From: Chaetomium olivaceum
Taxonomy: Eukaryota > Ascomycota > Sordariomycetes > Sordariales > Chaetomiaceae
Assembly: GCA_039881045.1 (NCBI GenBank)
Contig: JAYWVB010000002.1
Location: 620,001 to 684,000 of the forward strand
Direction of reading: 5' to 3'
DNA: 64,000 nt
Numbering within the stretch: position 1 is the stretch's first letter; each line of letters starts with the position of its first letter. Below are positions 1 through 12,702 of the stretch, one piece after another. The notes beneath the pieces are model-generated. The model was given only the letters and a program-made list of their open reading frames with translations, was not told the DNA's origin and searched no databases. The position numbers and the translations under genes are program-made.

Positions 1-1654
1 ATGGTTTTGAGCCAACCCCCACAACGGTTCCATGTCATCCAACTCACCAGTGAATTCTTGGCCAGCCTCTGTCCTGGCCCCACCCGTCGTCCTGCGCCAA
101 ACCCATAAGAAGCTCTGCGATTGGCATCTTTGCTCTCGTCTACCACATATCGCGTTCCGTACTTATTGTTCAGAAACCGTCGGGTATGAACTCTTCAGGC
201 TTGTCATATTCGGCGTCATCGTGGTGGATTGCCCACGTGTTGGCAAAGAAAATAGTGCCCTTAGGCAGGAAGTATTCTTCGTAGGTGTCATCCTGCGTCA
301 GCATGTGAGGTACGCCTCCGGATGCCACCGGACGCCATCGCAGGGTCTATAAGGGTCGGTTAGACTGTGATTTTCTTGGTTCAATGTGGCTGTGCCAAGA
401 TACCTCATCCATGCAGGCTTTGATGAAGGGTAGATGGTCCACGTCGTCCGATGTTGGCGATCTCGAGGCACCGCAGACTTGATCTACCTCGCGCTGTGCC
501 TTGCGGAACTCTTCTGGATACTTGATCATAGATAGAATAAAAGAAAACAACGTAGAAGCTGTCGTATCCGATCCAGCCTCCATCTGCAGGTGAAATTAAC
601 CAAGGGTGACCATTTCAACGCACGAATAGCGGCATGCTTACCAAGTTTCCTGCCAGGTAGGCAATGTGCTCATCGTCCATGTTGTTCTTGATCTGGTCGC
701 GTAGCATCTCCTGCATATAGCAGGGAGGACTTCTTCCTGATTCCATGCGCTCTCTTGTCTCGCTGAGCAGCGAAAGGTAGAGTCCCTTCTGCTCTTCTCG
801 GACAGTTCTGGCCCATTTCTTCCACGGCGCCATGAACTCGGGCAGCAGCTTCAAAAATGGAAACGTCTCGACAGGAGGGGTCGCCCCCTGCTCCAAGATG
901 GCCGAGAACTGGTCTTGGGCGTGATAGAGCGCCTTCACGTTGGGCGCGTCGAACCGGGCACCCCGTTGTCCGTAGACAGAGGCCAGAATTACGGCAGTAG
1001 TGTACCGGCGGATATGGTCGTAATAATCTTGGGGACTTTGAAGCAGCTCCAACATGGTCTGCCTTGCCTCTGCATTTTGTATTGGGAGGAGGCGGTCTAC
1101 GGAGTTCACGTTCAGAAGTGACTGAACCATCTTGCGTTGTTTGCGCCACTCATTGCCGTACTCGAGGAGTAGCAGGTGAATCTCGTTGGGGCAGACGAGT
1201 TCATTGGCAACGTACGTTCTGGGACGGCTAGAGTAGATGGAGCCCTTCTGGTCAAAGAGTCTCACATATTCTCAGCTAACAAAACAAGTACTGAAGTAGG
1301 AGTCCCTAGACACTTACGCCCTTACATGCTTGTAGCTATTCAAGACGACGACATTCTGAGAACCTAGCTTGAGCCCAAGGATTGAGCCGTACTGCTTTCC
1401 AAGCTCATGGAATCTAGTTTCTTGTTACTATAGAAGCCATTGATGAACAGGATAACAAAGGTATACTTTAGAAAGGCTTTAACCCTGGGTACCTGGCTGA
1501 TGTTGCCAATGAACGGAAGCGTCCTCGGACCAGGCGGGAACTTTCGAGGCCGACAGCTAGCAACAAAGTACTTTGACAAAATCGATATGATCAAGATTGC
1601 CCCTGGAAGGTAGTAACTCAGTTGGACGAAGTGGTTTACGTTGAAAGTCTCCAT
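1..1654 (-). pseudogene. Cytochrome P450, 3' end outside window, disrupted
   Basis: Microsomal class II P450 (haem-thiolate monooxygenase). Inferred exons on the minus strand are 1654-1467, 1413-1318, 1260-642, 583-404 and 346 to beyond the left edge; the introns of 53-58 nt have GT..AG ends. The N-terminus has a membrane anchor followed by the Pro-rich hinge KFPPGPRTLPFIGN. The I-helix motif AGSDTT lies at about 580 and the ETLR (ExxR) motif is formed across the splice at 404/346. Two defects stand out. One base appears to be missing near 175-183, between PEEFIPD and the conserved FLNNKYGTR. The haem loop reads GFGAGRRVGPGQR, so the axial Cys is Gly (codon at 78-80, GGG on the minus strand). 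The gene is divergent from the non-reducing PKS and probably served the same pathway as an oxidase. As written it cannot encode an active P450. Sequencing error could explain the frameshift but less easily the codon change. Confidence 0.85.
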
Positions 1655-2545
1655 CTTGTCGTGTCTTCCCTGCCCCATGTTACTTTTCGTCAGTCTTTCA
1701 ACTCTTAGAGAAAATATGGTAGCCCTAGCCTGGCTGTCTGCACTGAGGGAAACATGTGATGAGCCGTCTATTCTCGTGACACGCTGCTTCCACCGCCCGA
1801 AATGTGACCATCGGTGTAGATCGAACGATATCGCCATCCACACATCGATGCTATCTGTGGGCCATGAGGAGTATACCATAACTGGAGGATAATTGGTACA
1901 GACGCTGCCAAGTGTGCAGCAAGACGTTGGAATTACCAAGTTATGCAGTCAGCGTCTCGTCGCTCTACTGGAGTATTGGCAGGCTATGCAGCTTAATGTC
2001 AGCCATCTTCTACTGACCCCCAACGAGTCTTGCGTGGCACCCGAGACCAAAGATCAGTCTCGGTCACCCCTTGACGCAAGAATTCTGGGCAGAAGCGGGT
2101 CTTTTTGTGTTGCATGTCGTCAGCCAATATAGCCTCGTCTAATCAGATCAGTGATTACGGCTTGCAGAAGATAAGTGGTATCTCTTCGCTTCCACTCGTC
2201 ACCTTGGTGTAACACCTTGGGGTTACTTTGTTTACGGTGATCGGCATAATCAAGTAGATTTCTAAGCGACCCTAAATTCCGATATACATTTACAGTGTTA
2301 CTCAACATGGGCATCCGTTTACAACGATACACGCATATTCGCCCCTTTGTATTACAATATCGTCTTAGTAGATACTTCTGCCATAAACGGAATCCCTTGT
2401 ATCGGTGTGGTGCTACGCTTAGAGTCAAGCCACATCAAGAGCATTTATACACACAATCGAAGCACCGGATAGAATCACTCTGGCTTCGACATATTGGCAG
2501 ACTTCTTCGGCAATTACTCTCTACTTTGCTTACGGTTTTGTAACC
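1655..2545. promoter_or_regulatory. Divergent intergenic region between P450 and NR-PKS
   Basis: About 890 bases separate the start codons of the divergent P450 and polyketide synthase genes, so the stretch must carry both promoters. An alternative in-frame ATG for the P450 lies at 1678-1676. I see no open reading frame with recognisable protein content and no clear TATA box; a weak TTTATAC lies near 2444. Coordinated expression of the two genes is inferred from the arrangement only. Confidence 0.5.
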
Positions 2546-5500
2546 ATGCCTGCCTCGGGAGAACAACATCGATTCGTATTGTTCGGTGGTCAGGGGTCGC
2601 CCACAGTTTTCTCACATACCACGGCGGCGACGGCAGAGGAAGATGTTAACTCATCAAGCGCCTGTAGTATCCTCCTATCGAAATGTCATTCGGCATTCTT
2701 GGAAGACATCGCTAGCTTAGACGACCGCTCGCAAAATCTGCTCGCCATTGACAGCTCCCGGTTTTCCTGTCCGGGTCATCTTCTAAAACCGCCAGCACTA
2801 TATCATACACATGCCGTTATCCAAGCGACGACTCTCTACCTTTGCCAGGTTCTGCACTATCTTGCCGAGACTCTACGGCAGTACCCGAACCAAAGCTTTC
2901 AAGAGGTGTTTGATGGGCTTCAGGAGACTGCCGGTTTCTCCTCGGGCCTCCTTCCGGCTACGGTGGTCGCCCGTTCCCGTAGCGTGGAGGTTTTCTTGGC
3001 GAACGGAGTTCGAGGCTTCCGCTTTGCGTTTTGGATTGCGTATCACAGCAGAGCATGGAGCCGTGAAGCTGAAGCGAGAGCAGATGACGTCGCTTCTGGT
3101 CATGATCACAGTCCTGAGACTACATGCTCCCTGGTGATCCGTGGTCTTACCCCTGGCCAGGTGGAAGAAAGGTTATGCCGGTACGCGGCTACCAAGAACG
3201 AGCGAAATGGATCAATTTCTACTCAATCCCGACAGTTGCAGATATCGGCCATATCCAGCCAGACTGTAGTGTCAGTGTCGGGCCCTAGAGGGGAGCTGTC
3301 CAATTTCAGGGCACATGCAGTCACAGATGTGATCACAGCATTTGCGCATATACATGGATGGTACCATGGCGGAGACCGACTCGAGGCCGCCGTCCCCCTA
3401 GTTCTCGAGGATTTACAGGATCGGGGTGCGACTTTTCCCCCTTGTCCCCATCATTGCAAGTCGATGCGCTCGACACAGGACGGAGCGCTTTACGTTGATT
3501 CCGACACCGAGTCTCTAGGGCTTTCCGAATGGTTGGTACGCCATCTGTTGGTGCACTGCGTGGACTGGAACAGAACCGCCAGTAAGATCACGGAAAGTGT
3601 CAAGACTCTTTTGGGACTGGACGCGGTTACAAGCGTTAAGGTGCTCTCTTTTGGTCCAAGTTCCGGTACGCTGCTGGCAGGATTACAGCCCGGCAATTCC
3701 AGAATCAAAGTACTGGACGTCTCACCTTTTCGGGCAGGCAACAGGACTTCGTTACCTAACAGCCATGACGACGACATAGCTATTGTAGGAATGAGCGTCA
3801 ATCTCCCCCGAGGAAGGGGTACCGAGGAGCTTTGGAAAACGCTTTCAGATGGTCTAAGTGCTGTCCAAACGATCCCGGAGTCCCGTTTCAAGGTTTCCGA
3901 CTATTACTCAACAGAGAAAGATGCGAAGTCGCGGTCCATGCCAGTAAAGCACGGCGCGTTTCTGGCAGATCCTTTCTGGTAAGTGGCATTGTCTCACGGC
4001 TTTCGAGTTACGTACATGCTAATGCGGAACTTTGTGTATCTTAGTTTTGACAACGCCTTTTTCAATATTTCCCCGCGGGAGGCGAAGTCAATGGACCCGC
4101 AGCAGCGGCTACTGCTACACGCAGCTCAGGAAGCACTGGAAGATGCTGGATACGTAGCAGACTCAACGCCATCCTTCCAAAGAGCGTGTACCGGATGCTA
4201 CATCGGCGTTGCTACGGGCGACTACGCCGACAATCTGCGCGCCAACATCGACGTCTTCTATGCCCCCAGCACGCTACGCGCATTTAATGGTGGGAGAATA
4301 TCATACTTCTACAAGTTCAGCGGCCCTACCATCGTATCGGATACGGCATGTTCATCTTCCTTGGTCTCCGTGTACCAGGCTTGTCGGGCTTTACAGCAGG
4401 GCGACTGCACGGCAGCCATTGCTGGTGGCGTGAATGTCATCTCGAGCCCAGATGTCAGTTTTATATCCATCGCATAATGGAGTCTAAAGCCGGTAGTGGA
4501 TATATTGCTGACAGAATCAATTTCTCCCTTACTAGATTTACCTTGGACTAGCTAAAGGCCACTTTCTCAGCCCCACGGGGGGATGCAAATCCTTTGACGC
4601 CGCCGCCGATGGATATTGTCGGGCCGAAGGGTGTGTCCTTTTTGTGCTCAAACGACTGTCGGCTGCCGTTGCCGAGAACGACCGTATCCACGGGGTCATT
4701 CGCAACGTGGTGGTTAACCAGAGCGGTAATGCTCGTTCCATCACGCATCCCCACAGCCAGACACAAATCGATCTGTTCCATCGACTGATGAAGCAGGTCA
4801 ATATTGAGCCTGGATCCATTGGCGTTGTGGAAGCCCACGGGACAGGCACACAGGTTGCTATCCCTTAACTATCTCATGAAGATGAATTCGATTGCTGACT
4901 GCGCGACCTATTCCTCACAGGTCGGAGACGCAAGCGAAATGGAAAGCCTGAAAGCCGTTTTTGGTCCGCACCACTCCCTCGCCAATCCTCTCGTTATCAG
5001 CTCCATCAAGAGCAACATCGGCCACTCTGAAGCCGCGTCTGGGGCGGCGGGTCTGGCAAAGCTCCTCCTTATGCTTCGCCACCACAAGATACCCGTGCAA
5101 GCCGGTCTTCGAAACATCAACCCGCGCTTTGCCGACATGGCAAGCGCTGGCTTGGTTACACCGAGCGAGACAGCAGAATGGAGCCATGCACATAAGACTC
5201 CGAGGAGGGCCCTGCTGAACAACTTTGGGGCTTCCGGCTCCAACGCGTCTCTTCTCCTTGAAGAGTGGGCGGCCGAGCCCACGAAGGGCCAGAATATCAA
5301 CAAACTGCCCGAGCGTTCGGCCTATGTGTTTGCGCTTTCGACGAAATCTCCAAAGGCATTAGAGAGAGCGATAGAACAACACATCCAGTACTTAAGAGAC
5401 TCCCCATCTTCGACGACGTCTGTCGAAGACATCTGCTACACTGCCGTCGCGCGACGCCAGATCCACGAATACCGCATTTCCGTGACGTGCACCTCGGTGA

Positions 5501-8500
5501 ACGATCTGCGCGCGAAGCTAGAATCTCTTGGAAGCCTCAGAACTATGGGAACCATGGTCCCTGCTCGTCGCATTTCAAGATCTGTTTTCCTCTTTTCGGG
5601 GCAAGGCAGCCTATACGAAGGCATGGGACGGGAGCTAATGAGCACACTGCCACAGTTCAGGGACGTCATTGCGAAATGCGACACAGTCCTTCAGGGACTA
5701 GGATACCCAAGCATCCTAAGCTTTTTTTCGGGGCCTTCTGGACATGCAGGAGAAATATTGCCTGAGAAAGACCATGTCATTTCTTCGCAATGTGCCTGTG
5801 TCGCTTTGGAATATGCACTTGCCGTGGTTTTCGCCTCGTGGGGAATTGTACCCCAGTACGTCATGGGTCATAGGTATGTAACATGCACGACTCAGAGGAA
5901 ACGATCAACTTTACTCACTCACCACATCATCTTCGCAGTCTCGGCGAATATGTGGCCTTGTGTTTTTCGGGTGTGTTGACATTGGAGGATACGTTGCACG
6001 TGGTAGCCGCGCGAGCCACCATGATGACACAACAGTGTGCTCCTAATTCTACCGGAATGATGGCATGCAGCCTGTCCTCCGACGGAACCAATGAATTGAT
6101 ATCGACAACCATTGGAGATGTCCCCGAACTAACCGTGGCCTGCATCAACGGTATCAACGACTGCGTGGTTGGTGGCCCGTTGGGCCAACTGGAAAGATTC
6201 CAAACACATTGCCAGGCAATGAAACTCAAAACCAAGGTACTCGAAACTCCCTTCGCATTCCACACCTCAGCGATGGATCCCATTTTGGAGCCCCTGAAAG
6301 CCTTGGGAAGTTCTATCAAGCTCTCACGACCCACCACCCCTATCATCTCTACTGTCTTTGGACGGCTGTTGGGAGACGACGACCTCTCCAGCGATTATTT
6401 TGCAGCGCATGCCCGACAACCCGTCCTATTCACTCAAAGTCTTTCGTCCATGAAAGCTTCAAAAGCGGCCGATGATGCTCTCTTTCTTGAGCTTGGCCCT
6501 CACCCCACACTGTTACCCATGGTTGAAACCTTCTTCGGTACGGATATTTCGCATGCCTGCTTGGGGACGCTACGAAAGGGGCAAAGCGCTTGGGTCTCTC
6601 TCAGCCGTATGCTGTCTGAGATTTACGTACTAGATAGCCCTGTAATCTGGCGCCAGATCTTCTCGCCAACATCGGCAAAGCTGGTAAGCCTACCGGGACA
6701 CCCGTTAGAGGGCTCGACATACTTCACTTCACGCCGCGAAGATCGTGGGCCTCAAGCATCCGTTCCCCTGGACGAAGATACATCATCCACGCGCCGCCAT
6801 ACTAAGACTGGGCTCACCCTCCTACCCTGGATGAAGAGTATAGATCAATCCAAAGAAACCTGCTTGCTGGAAACCTCACTGGAAGTTATCGGGCCTTTGA
6901 TCCTGGGCCACGACGTCGGCGGGACCCCCATCTGCCCAGCGTCAGTATTTCACGAGCTCGCTCTCGAGGGAGCATCCATGCTGCTCGAGCCACCCGATGG
7001 ATATTTGATGGTCGTCAGCGGCTTGAACATGACCAGCCCCTTGGTGTATGAGCAATCCCGTGAAGTTGATGTGGTGACAGTGCACATCACAAAGCACAGT
7101 CTCGGCTCGGGGGCAGATTTCAGGATATCCTCGTGCTTTGACGCAGATCTTACAGAAAAGGTCCACTGCACCGGTACTATTATTCTCACCGATTTCCGCA
7201 CGGTCGAATTTCGTTGGTCAAGGGACGCTGCAATGGTGACGAGGCAGAGCCGCTATCTCAATGGCCCGGGAAAAGATGACAGCAGCATCTTCCGTACCAA
7301 AGTGCTCTACCAGGCGGTCTTTCCGCGCGTCGTCCGCTATTCTCCAGAGTACCAGAGCTTGTTGCATTTGGCGGTAGCCGATGGCAACCTCGAAGGCATC
7401 GGGTTGCTCAGAATGCCACTCGGCACCCAGACCCGCGGTTACCTTGCGCCCCCTGTTTTCACGGACACGCTTCTACACGCGGCGGGGTTCATCGCCAATC
7501 TTGGGCTCCGGTCCGACGAGGTGGGGATCTGCGCGCGCGTTGAGTCCATGGAGATATCACACAGGGAGATCGATTACCTGGACACCTTTACGGTGTACTG
7601 CAGCTTACTCGAGGTGAAAGGAGCTATTCTGGCCGACACGGTTGCCCTGGACAGTGCGGGAAAGGTGGTCGCCGTCGTCCGTGGTATGGAGTTCAAGAGA
7701 CTTCGACTTCATACTTTCCAGCATCTTTTATCCCAAAGACTCTCTGCATCGGATCCTTGGGAATTTCCCAGGAAGGTCTCGGCGGAGACCAGTGGTAGCG
7801 AAACCATCAACACTCCGCCGACCGAGGCCTCCGATATTAGCAGCAGTATTAGCCACGACGCTGTCAGAGCATCGCTCAAGAATCTTGTTAAGGAACTTGG
7901 TGGTTTCAATGAACGAGAGCTGGATTACGAAAAGCCGCTGGAACAGCTGGGAATTGATTCGCTCATGCTGATCGAGATCATCGCGAAGCTGGCGCATTCT
8001 TTCCCGTGTCTCGCGGGGTCATCACGTATGGCCCTGTCTGAGTGCGCGACCCTCGCATCACTCGAACACATGTTACTCGAATCCATCATGGGAGTTTCGG
8101 AGGCTCGCCCCCTTCATCAGCCTACCCTCACGCACACAACCGCGCCATCCAAGCCCCAGAAAGATCCAGGTTGGGGAAATGCACTACGAATTCCATTGAT
8201 GCGAGGCCAGAGATCTTCAGCAAATGGTGGAATGCAGGCGCACAACAACTTGGTAGCCCTCCACTTGTCACCTGCCGATATGTCTTCGCCACTTTGTTTG
8301 ATCCATGACGGGAGTGGTCAGGTCAGCATGTATGCACGACTGCGTGGCCACGACCGCAGCACCTATGCAATCTTTGACCCGCACTTTGGAAGTGACAACA
8401 TCTCGTTCCAGAGCCTATCGCACATGGCGGAGGAGTACACCTCGCATCTTACGCAATCACGCCCTAATACAGCCATCATATTAGGCGGTAAGCTTTTCTT

Positions 8501-9146
8501 TTTCTTTCTTTTTGCATGAGTATCATTGCTTACCCGGAGCTGAGCTGACCTTGGATCTAGGATGGTCTTTTGGCGGAATCGCGGCCTTTGAGATGGTCCG
8601 ACAGCTCATGGCCAAGGGGTTCGATGTGAAAGGTCTCGTGTTGGTCGACTCTCCTAGTCCAATTGACCATCAGCCTCTCCCAGACGACGTCATTTCTTAC
8701 GCCATTGGCCTCAGTGATCAGAAGGTTGCGTCGGTTGTCAAAAGCCATGATGCGATAAAAAACGAATTCCAGTCCAACGCCTCGCTGCTGGGTAGTTACG
8801 AGGCGGTACCTCTACCTCGGCAAACCGGCCGACGAAGTCTGCCTACCGTCATGTTAAGAAGCCAGCGTGTTCTTGATACCGAAAGCCTCTGCGGTGTCAG
8901 GTACGACTGGCTCAGTAAGCAGAATGCTCGTGATGCTAGCATCGTAGACTGGGAAGGGTTAATCGGCGGCCACATTGAAGTTTTACCGATCCCTGGGAAC
9001 CATTTCGAGGTTTTCTCGCCGGAAAATGTAAGGAAAACACTCTGTGCCTAACGAAACGAACTCATATACTGACTGATTTCTAGATTGGCAAAACGAGTGC
9101 TCAGGTTTGGAAGGCGTGTCGTTACATTGAGAAGGCAATCAATTAG
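2546..9146 (+). CDS. Non-reducing polyketide synthase, SAT-KS-AT-PT-ACP-TE
   Basis: Iterative type I synthase that builds an aromatic polyketide. Inferred exons: 2546-3978, 4045-4453, 4536-4853, 4921-5873, 5939-8487, 8561-9027, 9084-9146 (2063 aa, no frame break). Domain order: SAT (about residues 1-390) with GFSSG where GxCxG is usual, and the partner His in IHGWYHGG; KS with active-site DTACSSS, EAHGTGTQ and SNIGHSE; AT with GQGS and GHSLGEY, whose Ser codon is split by an intron; PT with the catalytic His in GHDVGGTPICPAS and the Asp in VFTDTLLHAAG; a single ACP with GIDSL; and a C-terminal thioesterase with GWSFGG and GNHFEVF. There is no methyltransferase or reductase domain. The TE implies hydrolytic, Claisen-type or macrolactone release. 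Neighbours (P450, dioxygenase, O-methyltransferase) look like tailoring enzymes. The product cannot be predicted from sequence alone. Confidence 0.95.
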
Positions 9147-9212
9147 AATTGGTCGGTGAAACCGGGGTATGTAAAGACTGTAAGGTACCGAGATTACAAC
9201 AAAGCAAAAGAG

Positions 9213-10422
9213 TCAATAAGATTTCACCCCAGCAAGCTTTAGCACCATATCCGTAATCTCCGGCTTCTCCAGTGGCTCATCCCTCTCGCCGGGGCAAATC
9301 TTCCCCTCCCGCATCGCCTTGCCCTGTGGCCAAATGTTACAGTGCGGCCAGTGCGTCGACCCCTCGTAGCGTTTGAACAAGTCGGCCTTCAGCGCCAGGT
9401 CCTCTGGGGACGCCAGCCGAGCCGGTGCATAGGTCGCGTACAGCACGGTGCGGATTGTGTCGCTCTCGGGCAGCTTGGCGTGGTGCATGGTGCGCGAGTC
9501 CCAGATGATAACATCGCCGGGCTCAGCGTCGATCTTGAGGGGCAGGCAGCCGCGGGCCTCGAACCACGCGACGTCGTCGAGCTCAAAGCCGTAGAAGTCG
9601 ACTTGGCCCGGCGTGCTCTTGTTGTTGTTGTCGTTTCCTCCGGCCCCATTCGTCGTCTTGGGCGCGGGTGGGCGCTCGACAAAAAACTGGTCAAAGAGTT
9701 CCGCACTGCCCCGCCAAAGCTGCAGGCCGCCGTCCAAAGGGCCCGAGGGAGAAAGGTTGATGATGCCCTGCACGCAAGCGAGGCCCTTGCGCGTGGGGGA
9801 TTGGTCAACGTGCGGCCACGGCGACCACGGTACGTCTTTCCGGCCCGGCAGCGTGATGTTGACCGAGTCGAAAGAGACCAGAAGTTCGTCTGTGCCCCAT
9901 AGCTCCGCGAATGGTTTGATAACGCCAGGCTCGCTATTGATTGTTATTAGCTTTGTGGATTACCTTGGACGCGGATAAGATGAAATATGTTAATGAATAC
10001 CTTCTTGCTTCCCAAACCCATTTCTCATGTGCGGCGCAGTAGTTCAATATGACACCCCCCTTCATCATCATGGGGAGATGCTCCTGGACCCAAGTACTTT
10101 TGTCATCGACATCGAAACCAAAGTCGAACTTGTCGAACCAGTTCAAGGCCTTTTGTCTGTACGCTTCAGCGCGGTAGCGTGGAATGGCTCCCTTGACAAC
10201 GTGGTAGCCGTTCTTGAAAAAGTCATCACGCCAGTCACCAAAGGGCACCTTGGTTGATGCTTGCGACGAGAGTATGTCGGTTTCGCCGCCCAGCCTGGTG
10301 GTGGAGTACTCCTGGACCGTCTTGGTGGTGGTTGGAAGGTAGTCGTTGTGTTTTGCGTCTCCTGTGTTCATATTCAGGGGAACAGGAGCTGTGCCGGTAA
10401 CGGTGGGCGAAGCTCTAGCCAT
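9213..10422 (-). CDS. Phytanoyl-CoA dioxygenase (PhyH) family oxygenase
   Basis: Non-haem Fe(II)/2-oxoglutarate-dependent oxygenase, 380 aa. Exons 10422-10001 and 9933-9213 on the minus strand with a 67-nt GT..AG intron. The iron-binding facial triad is visible as HVD in SPWPHVDQSP and the distal His in RTMHHAKLPES, followed by the 2-oxoglutarate-binding Arg in DTIRTVLYATYAP. The segment GDVIIWDSRTMHH is typical of the family. A low-complexity Asn/Lys loop (GNDNNNK) is inserted before the C-terminal half. It ends 66 bp past the PKS stop, convergent with it, and is divergent from the O-methyltransferase. This suggests hydroxylation, desaturation or ring rearrangement of the PKS product; the exact reaction is not deducible. 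No frame break is seen. Confidence 0.9.
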
Positions 10423-10762
10423 TGTTCAGAAGAACTTGAGATCAAGTGGCTCGTGTATCGAGCAGATGCGGACTGTTACCGTGTTAATGTTGGCAGTGGC
10501 TCTTTCGGATCATTTTATGGACAGACACACCATCATCCTTGACATCCCCGCATGATCGGTATTGCATTAACCGCTTACACTGCCTACCTGGGTAGTTTCA
10601 TATGCAATATGAACTTATTCCTCGTTATTCCGAGTGAACCCATCCCATGCAGCCAGTTATTAGCATTCGCGTCCCATCCTCTCTGCTCACCACTCTCGCA
10701 GTCACAAGAACAAGATACCAAGCTCATCACAGATACCATCGCATCACATCAAGCCTCGTAAA
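10423..10762. promoter_or_regulatory. Divergent promoter region, dioxygenase / O-methyltransferase
   Basis: A 340-bp stretch between two divergent start codons. It holds no recognisable gene. Its size and orientation suggest shared control of the two tailoring genes, which is inference. Confidence 0.45.
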
Positions 10763-12177
10763 ATGTCTAAATCAAGACAGCTGTTGGAGTTATCCTCCAT
10801 AATCCAAGAAAAGGTCGCCATCGTTGATCAAGCACTCAAGGACAATCAACTGCCTCCTCCCTCTTTCGACGCAGGGCACCGCTCTCCTCCCAAATTCCTG
10901 TTTCCATCGAAGAGACCAAGTTTGACCTCCTCGAAGCGCTCGGAGAGTTGCAGGCACTTTTGCACGGGCCGCTATACCATGTCATGTACATGAGTGCCAT
11001 TGTAGTAAGCGGCACCGGGCCATTCCCGCCCAATCCCCTTCACAATACTGACGTACACCAGCCAAACAACGCAGCCATCTTTGGGGTCTTATCCAAATTC
11101 GACATAGCCCAGGTGCTGGGAGCCGACGAGTGTGTGTCTTATGCCGAGCTCGGGAAGCGCTGTGGTCTGCTAGAGAGCGAGACGCGGCGCCTCGTACGTG
11201 GCGCCATCGCACTGCGTTTCTTTGACGAGCCAGAGGCCGACAAGGTCCGACACAACGCGGCATCCCTCGCCCTGGCCACCCCGGCCGCCGCGGCATGGGT
11301 CAAGAGCACTTTGCGCAACTCGGCTCCGAGCGCCATGAAATTGGCGGATGCTCTGGCTCGGTACCCTGGATCGGAAGACCCCCGCGAGACGGGCTTCGCG
11401 CTAGCAAATGGCGGTCGCGACTTCTTCACGGTACTCCAGGAGGAGCCGGACCGCGGGGCCGATTTTGCCCAGTCCATGAGCATGCAGAGTGTGGGTCCCG
11501 ACAGGAACGTTTCGTACTGCGTCGAAGCCCTGGTTGGCTGGGACGAGGCCAAACTATGTCCCCGTGTCATCGTCGACGTCGGAGGCTCGCTCGGGACGCT
11601 GTCCGAAGCCCTCGTTCGTCGGTACTCGGGAATCGAGCACGCCATCGTGCAGGATCTCTCTAAGACCATCGGGGATGCCAAAGTGCCGGAAGACTTGCAG
11701 AACGGCGAGCGGATGCGGTTTGTTGAGTACGACTTCTTCACAGAGCAGCCCGTAAAAAATGCCGACGTGTACCTGTTTCGACAAATCTTGCACGACTGGT
11801 CCGACTCTAAGTGTGTTGAAATATTGAAAAGCCAAATCCCGGCGCTGAAACCAGGGGCACGCATCATTCTGAACGAGATGTGTTCCCTCCCACCTGCAAC
11901 CTACACCCATGCCCGGGACGTAGATCATAGGTAGGCAAGGCTTTCCGCAAGCGATCGGGGAATTAGTTCCTCTCGGTACAAGTGACGGATCCGAATACTG
12001 ATTTCCGGCTTTAGAGGATACGATATCGCAATGAAGCACTTTTTCAACGGCAAAGAACGTACGAGTGAAGACTTCCGCGCGCTCTTTGCCGCTGTCGACG
12101 AAAAGTTTGAGATTGTCTCAATTCGCCGACCCCTTGGCTCCGCCATGTCTATCATCGAGGTTACCTGGCGAGGATAA
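10763..12177 (+). CDS. SAM-dependent O-methyltransferase (frame break near 10,875)
   Basis: Plant/fungal-type O-methyltransferase (PF00891-like), about 424 aa if one base is restored. Exons 10763-11004, 11062-11930 and 12015-12177. The SAM-binding glycine motif is VIVDVGGSLGTLSEAL. The motif LFRQILHDWSD contains the usual catalytic His, followed by LNEM. The C-terminus ends SIIEVTWRG. The N-terminal helix region LPPPSFDAG breaks frame at the GGG run at 10874-10876; the conserved continuation (APLSSQIPVSIEETKFDLL) follows in another frame, as if one G were missing. The exon lengths sum to a multiple of three only when that base is added. It probably methylates a phenolic hydroxyl of the neighbouring PKS product (inference from clustering). 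It is either an assembly error or a recent pseudogene. Confidence 0.88.
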
Positions 12178-12197
12178 CAGGAGAGGCCGCGCGAGAA

Positions 12198-12241
12198 GCT
12201 GAGAATCGAGCAAATTGTATTTAATTGGTTGTACGCTAAGA
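12198..12241 (+). repeat. 44-bp direct repeat, copy 1 (RIP-like changes)
   Basis: Begins GCTGAGAATCGAGC, starts 21 bp after the O-methyltransferase stop codon and matches 12703-12746 at 41 of 44 positions. The three differences are all transitions of CpA/TpG to TpA in this copy, the signature of repeat-induced point mutation. Weaker similarity (AGAGGCC) extends upstream. Confidence 0.75.
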
Positions 12242-12702
12242 TAGGTAGCCTTCGGGTCCATGTCAGAGCAACCGTACTTCTCAAATATCATAGAACTACG
12301 ATACTTTCGGCCAACTACCGTAGTTAACTCCCAACCCCCCGCCGCCCCCCTCCCAAACACACTCCCGCTGCGGTAGTTAAGGATCAATGATGTTAGCCTA
12401 TAAAGAAAATACTGTTGGCCAAAGAAAAGAGAGCTTCGCCCAGAAAATGAACTAGGTACATGTACAACAAAATACAATAACTAGAGATGTATGTGACGGG
12501 CGTCCTGAACTTCAACCCACTTCGGGAACCGCACCGTCTAAAGGATGTTTGCACCTGCAAATACTTTTGGTTCCCTTGTCTCCCCCACGAGTAGACATTC
12601 GGCCATGCTCGATGAGAAATTCCGGAGGGCGTGTTTGGTTGAGAACGGGGAGCCACCCAGAATTATGCCATGCATGAGGGCTGATCAGAGGCCCCGCCAT
12701 CG

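Noticed and set aside
9342..9902. Plus-strand open frame of 186 codons
   Set aside because: Antisense shadow of the dioxygenase exon, which has clear catalytic motifs.
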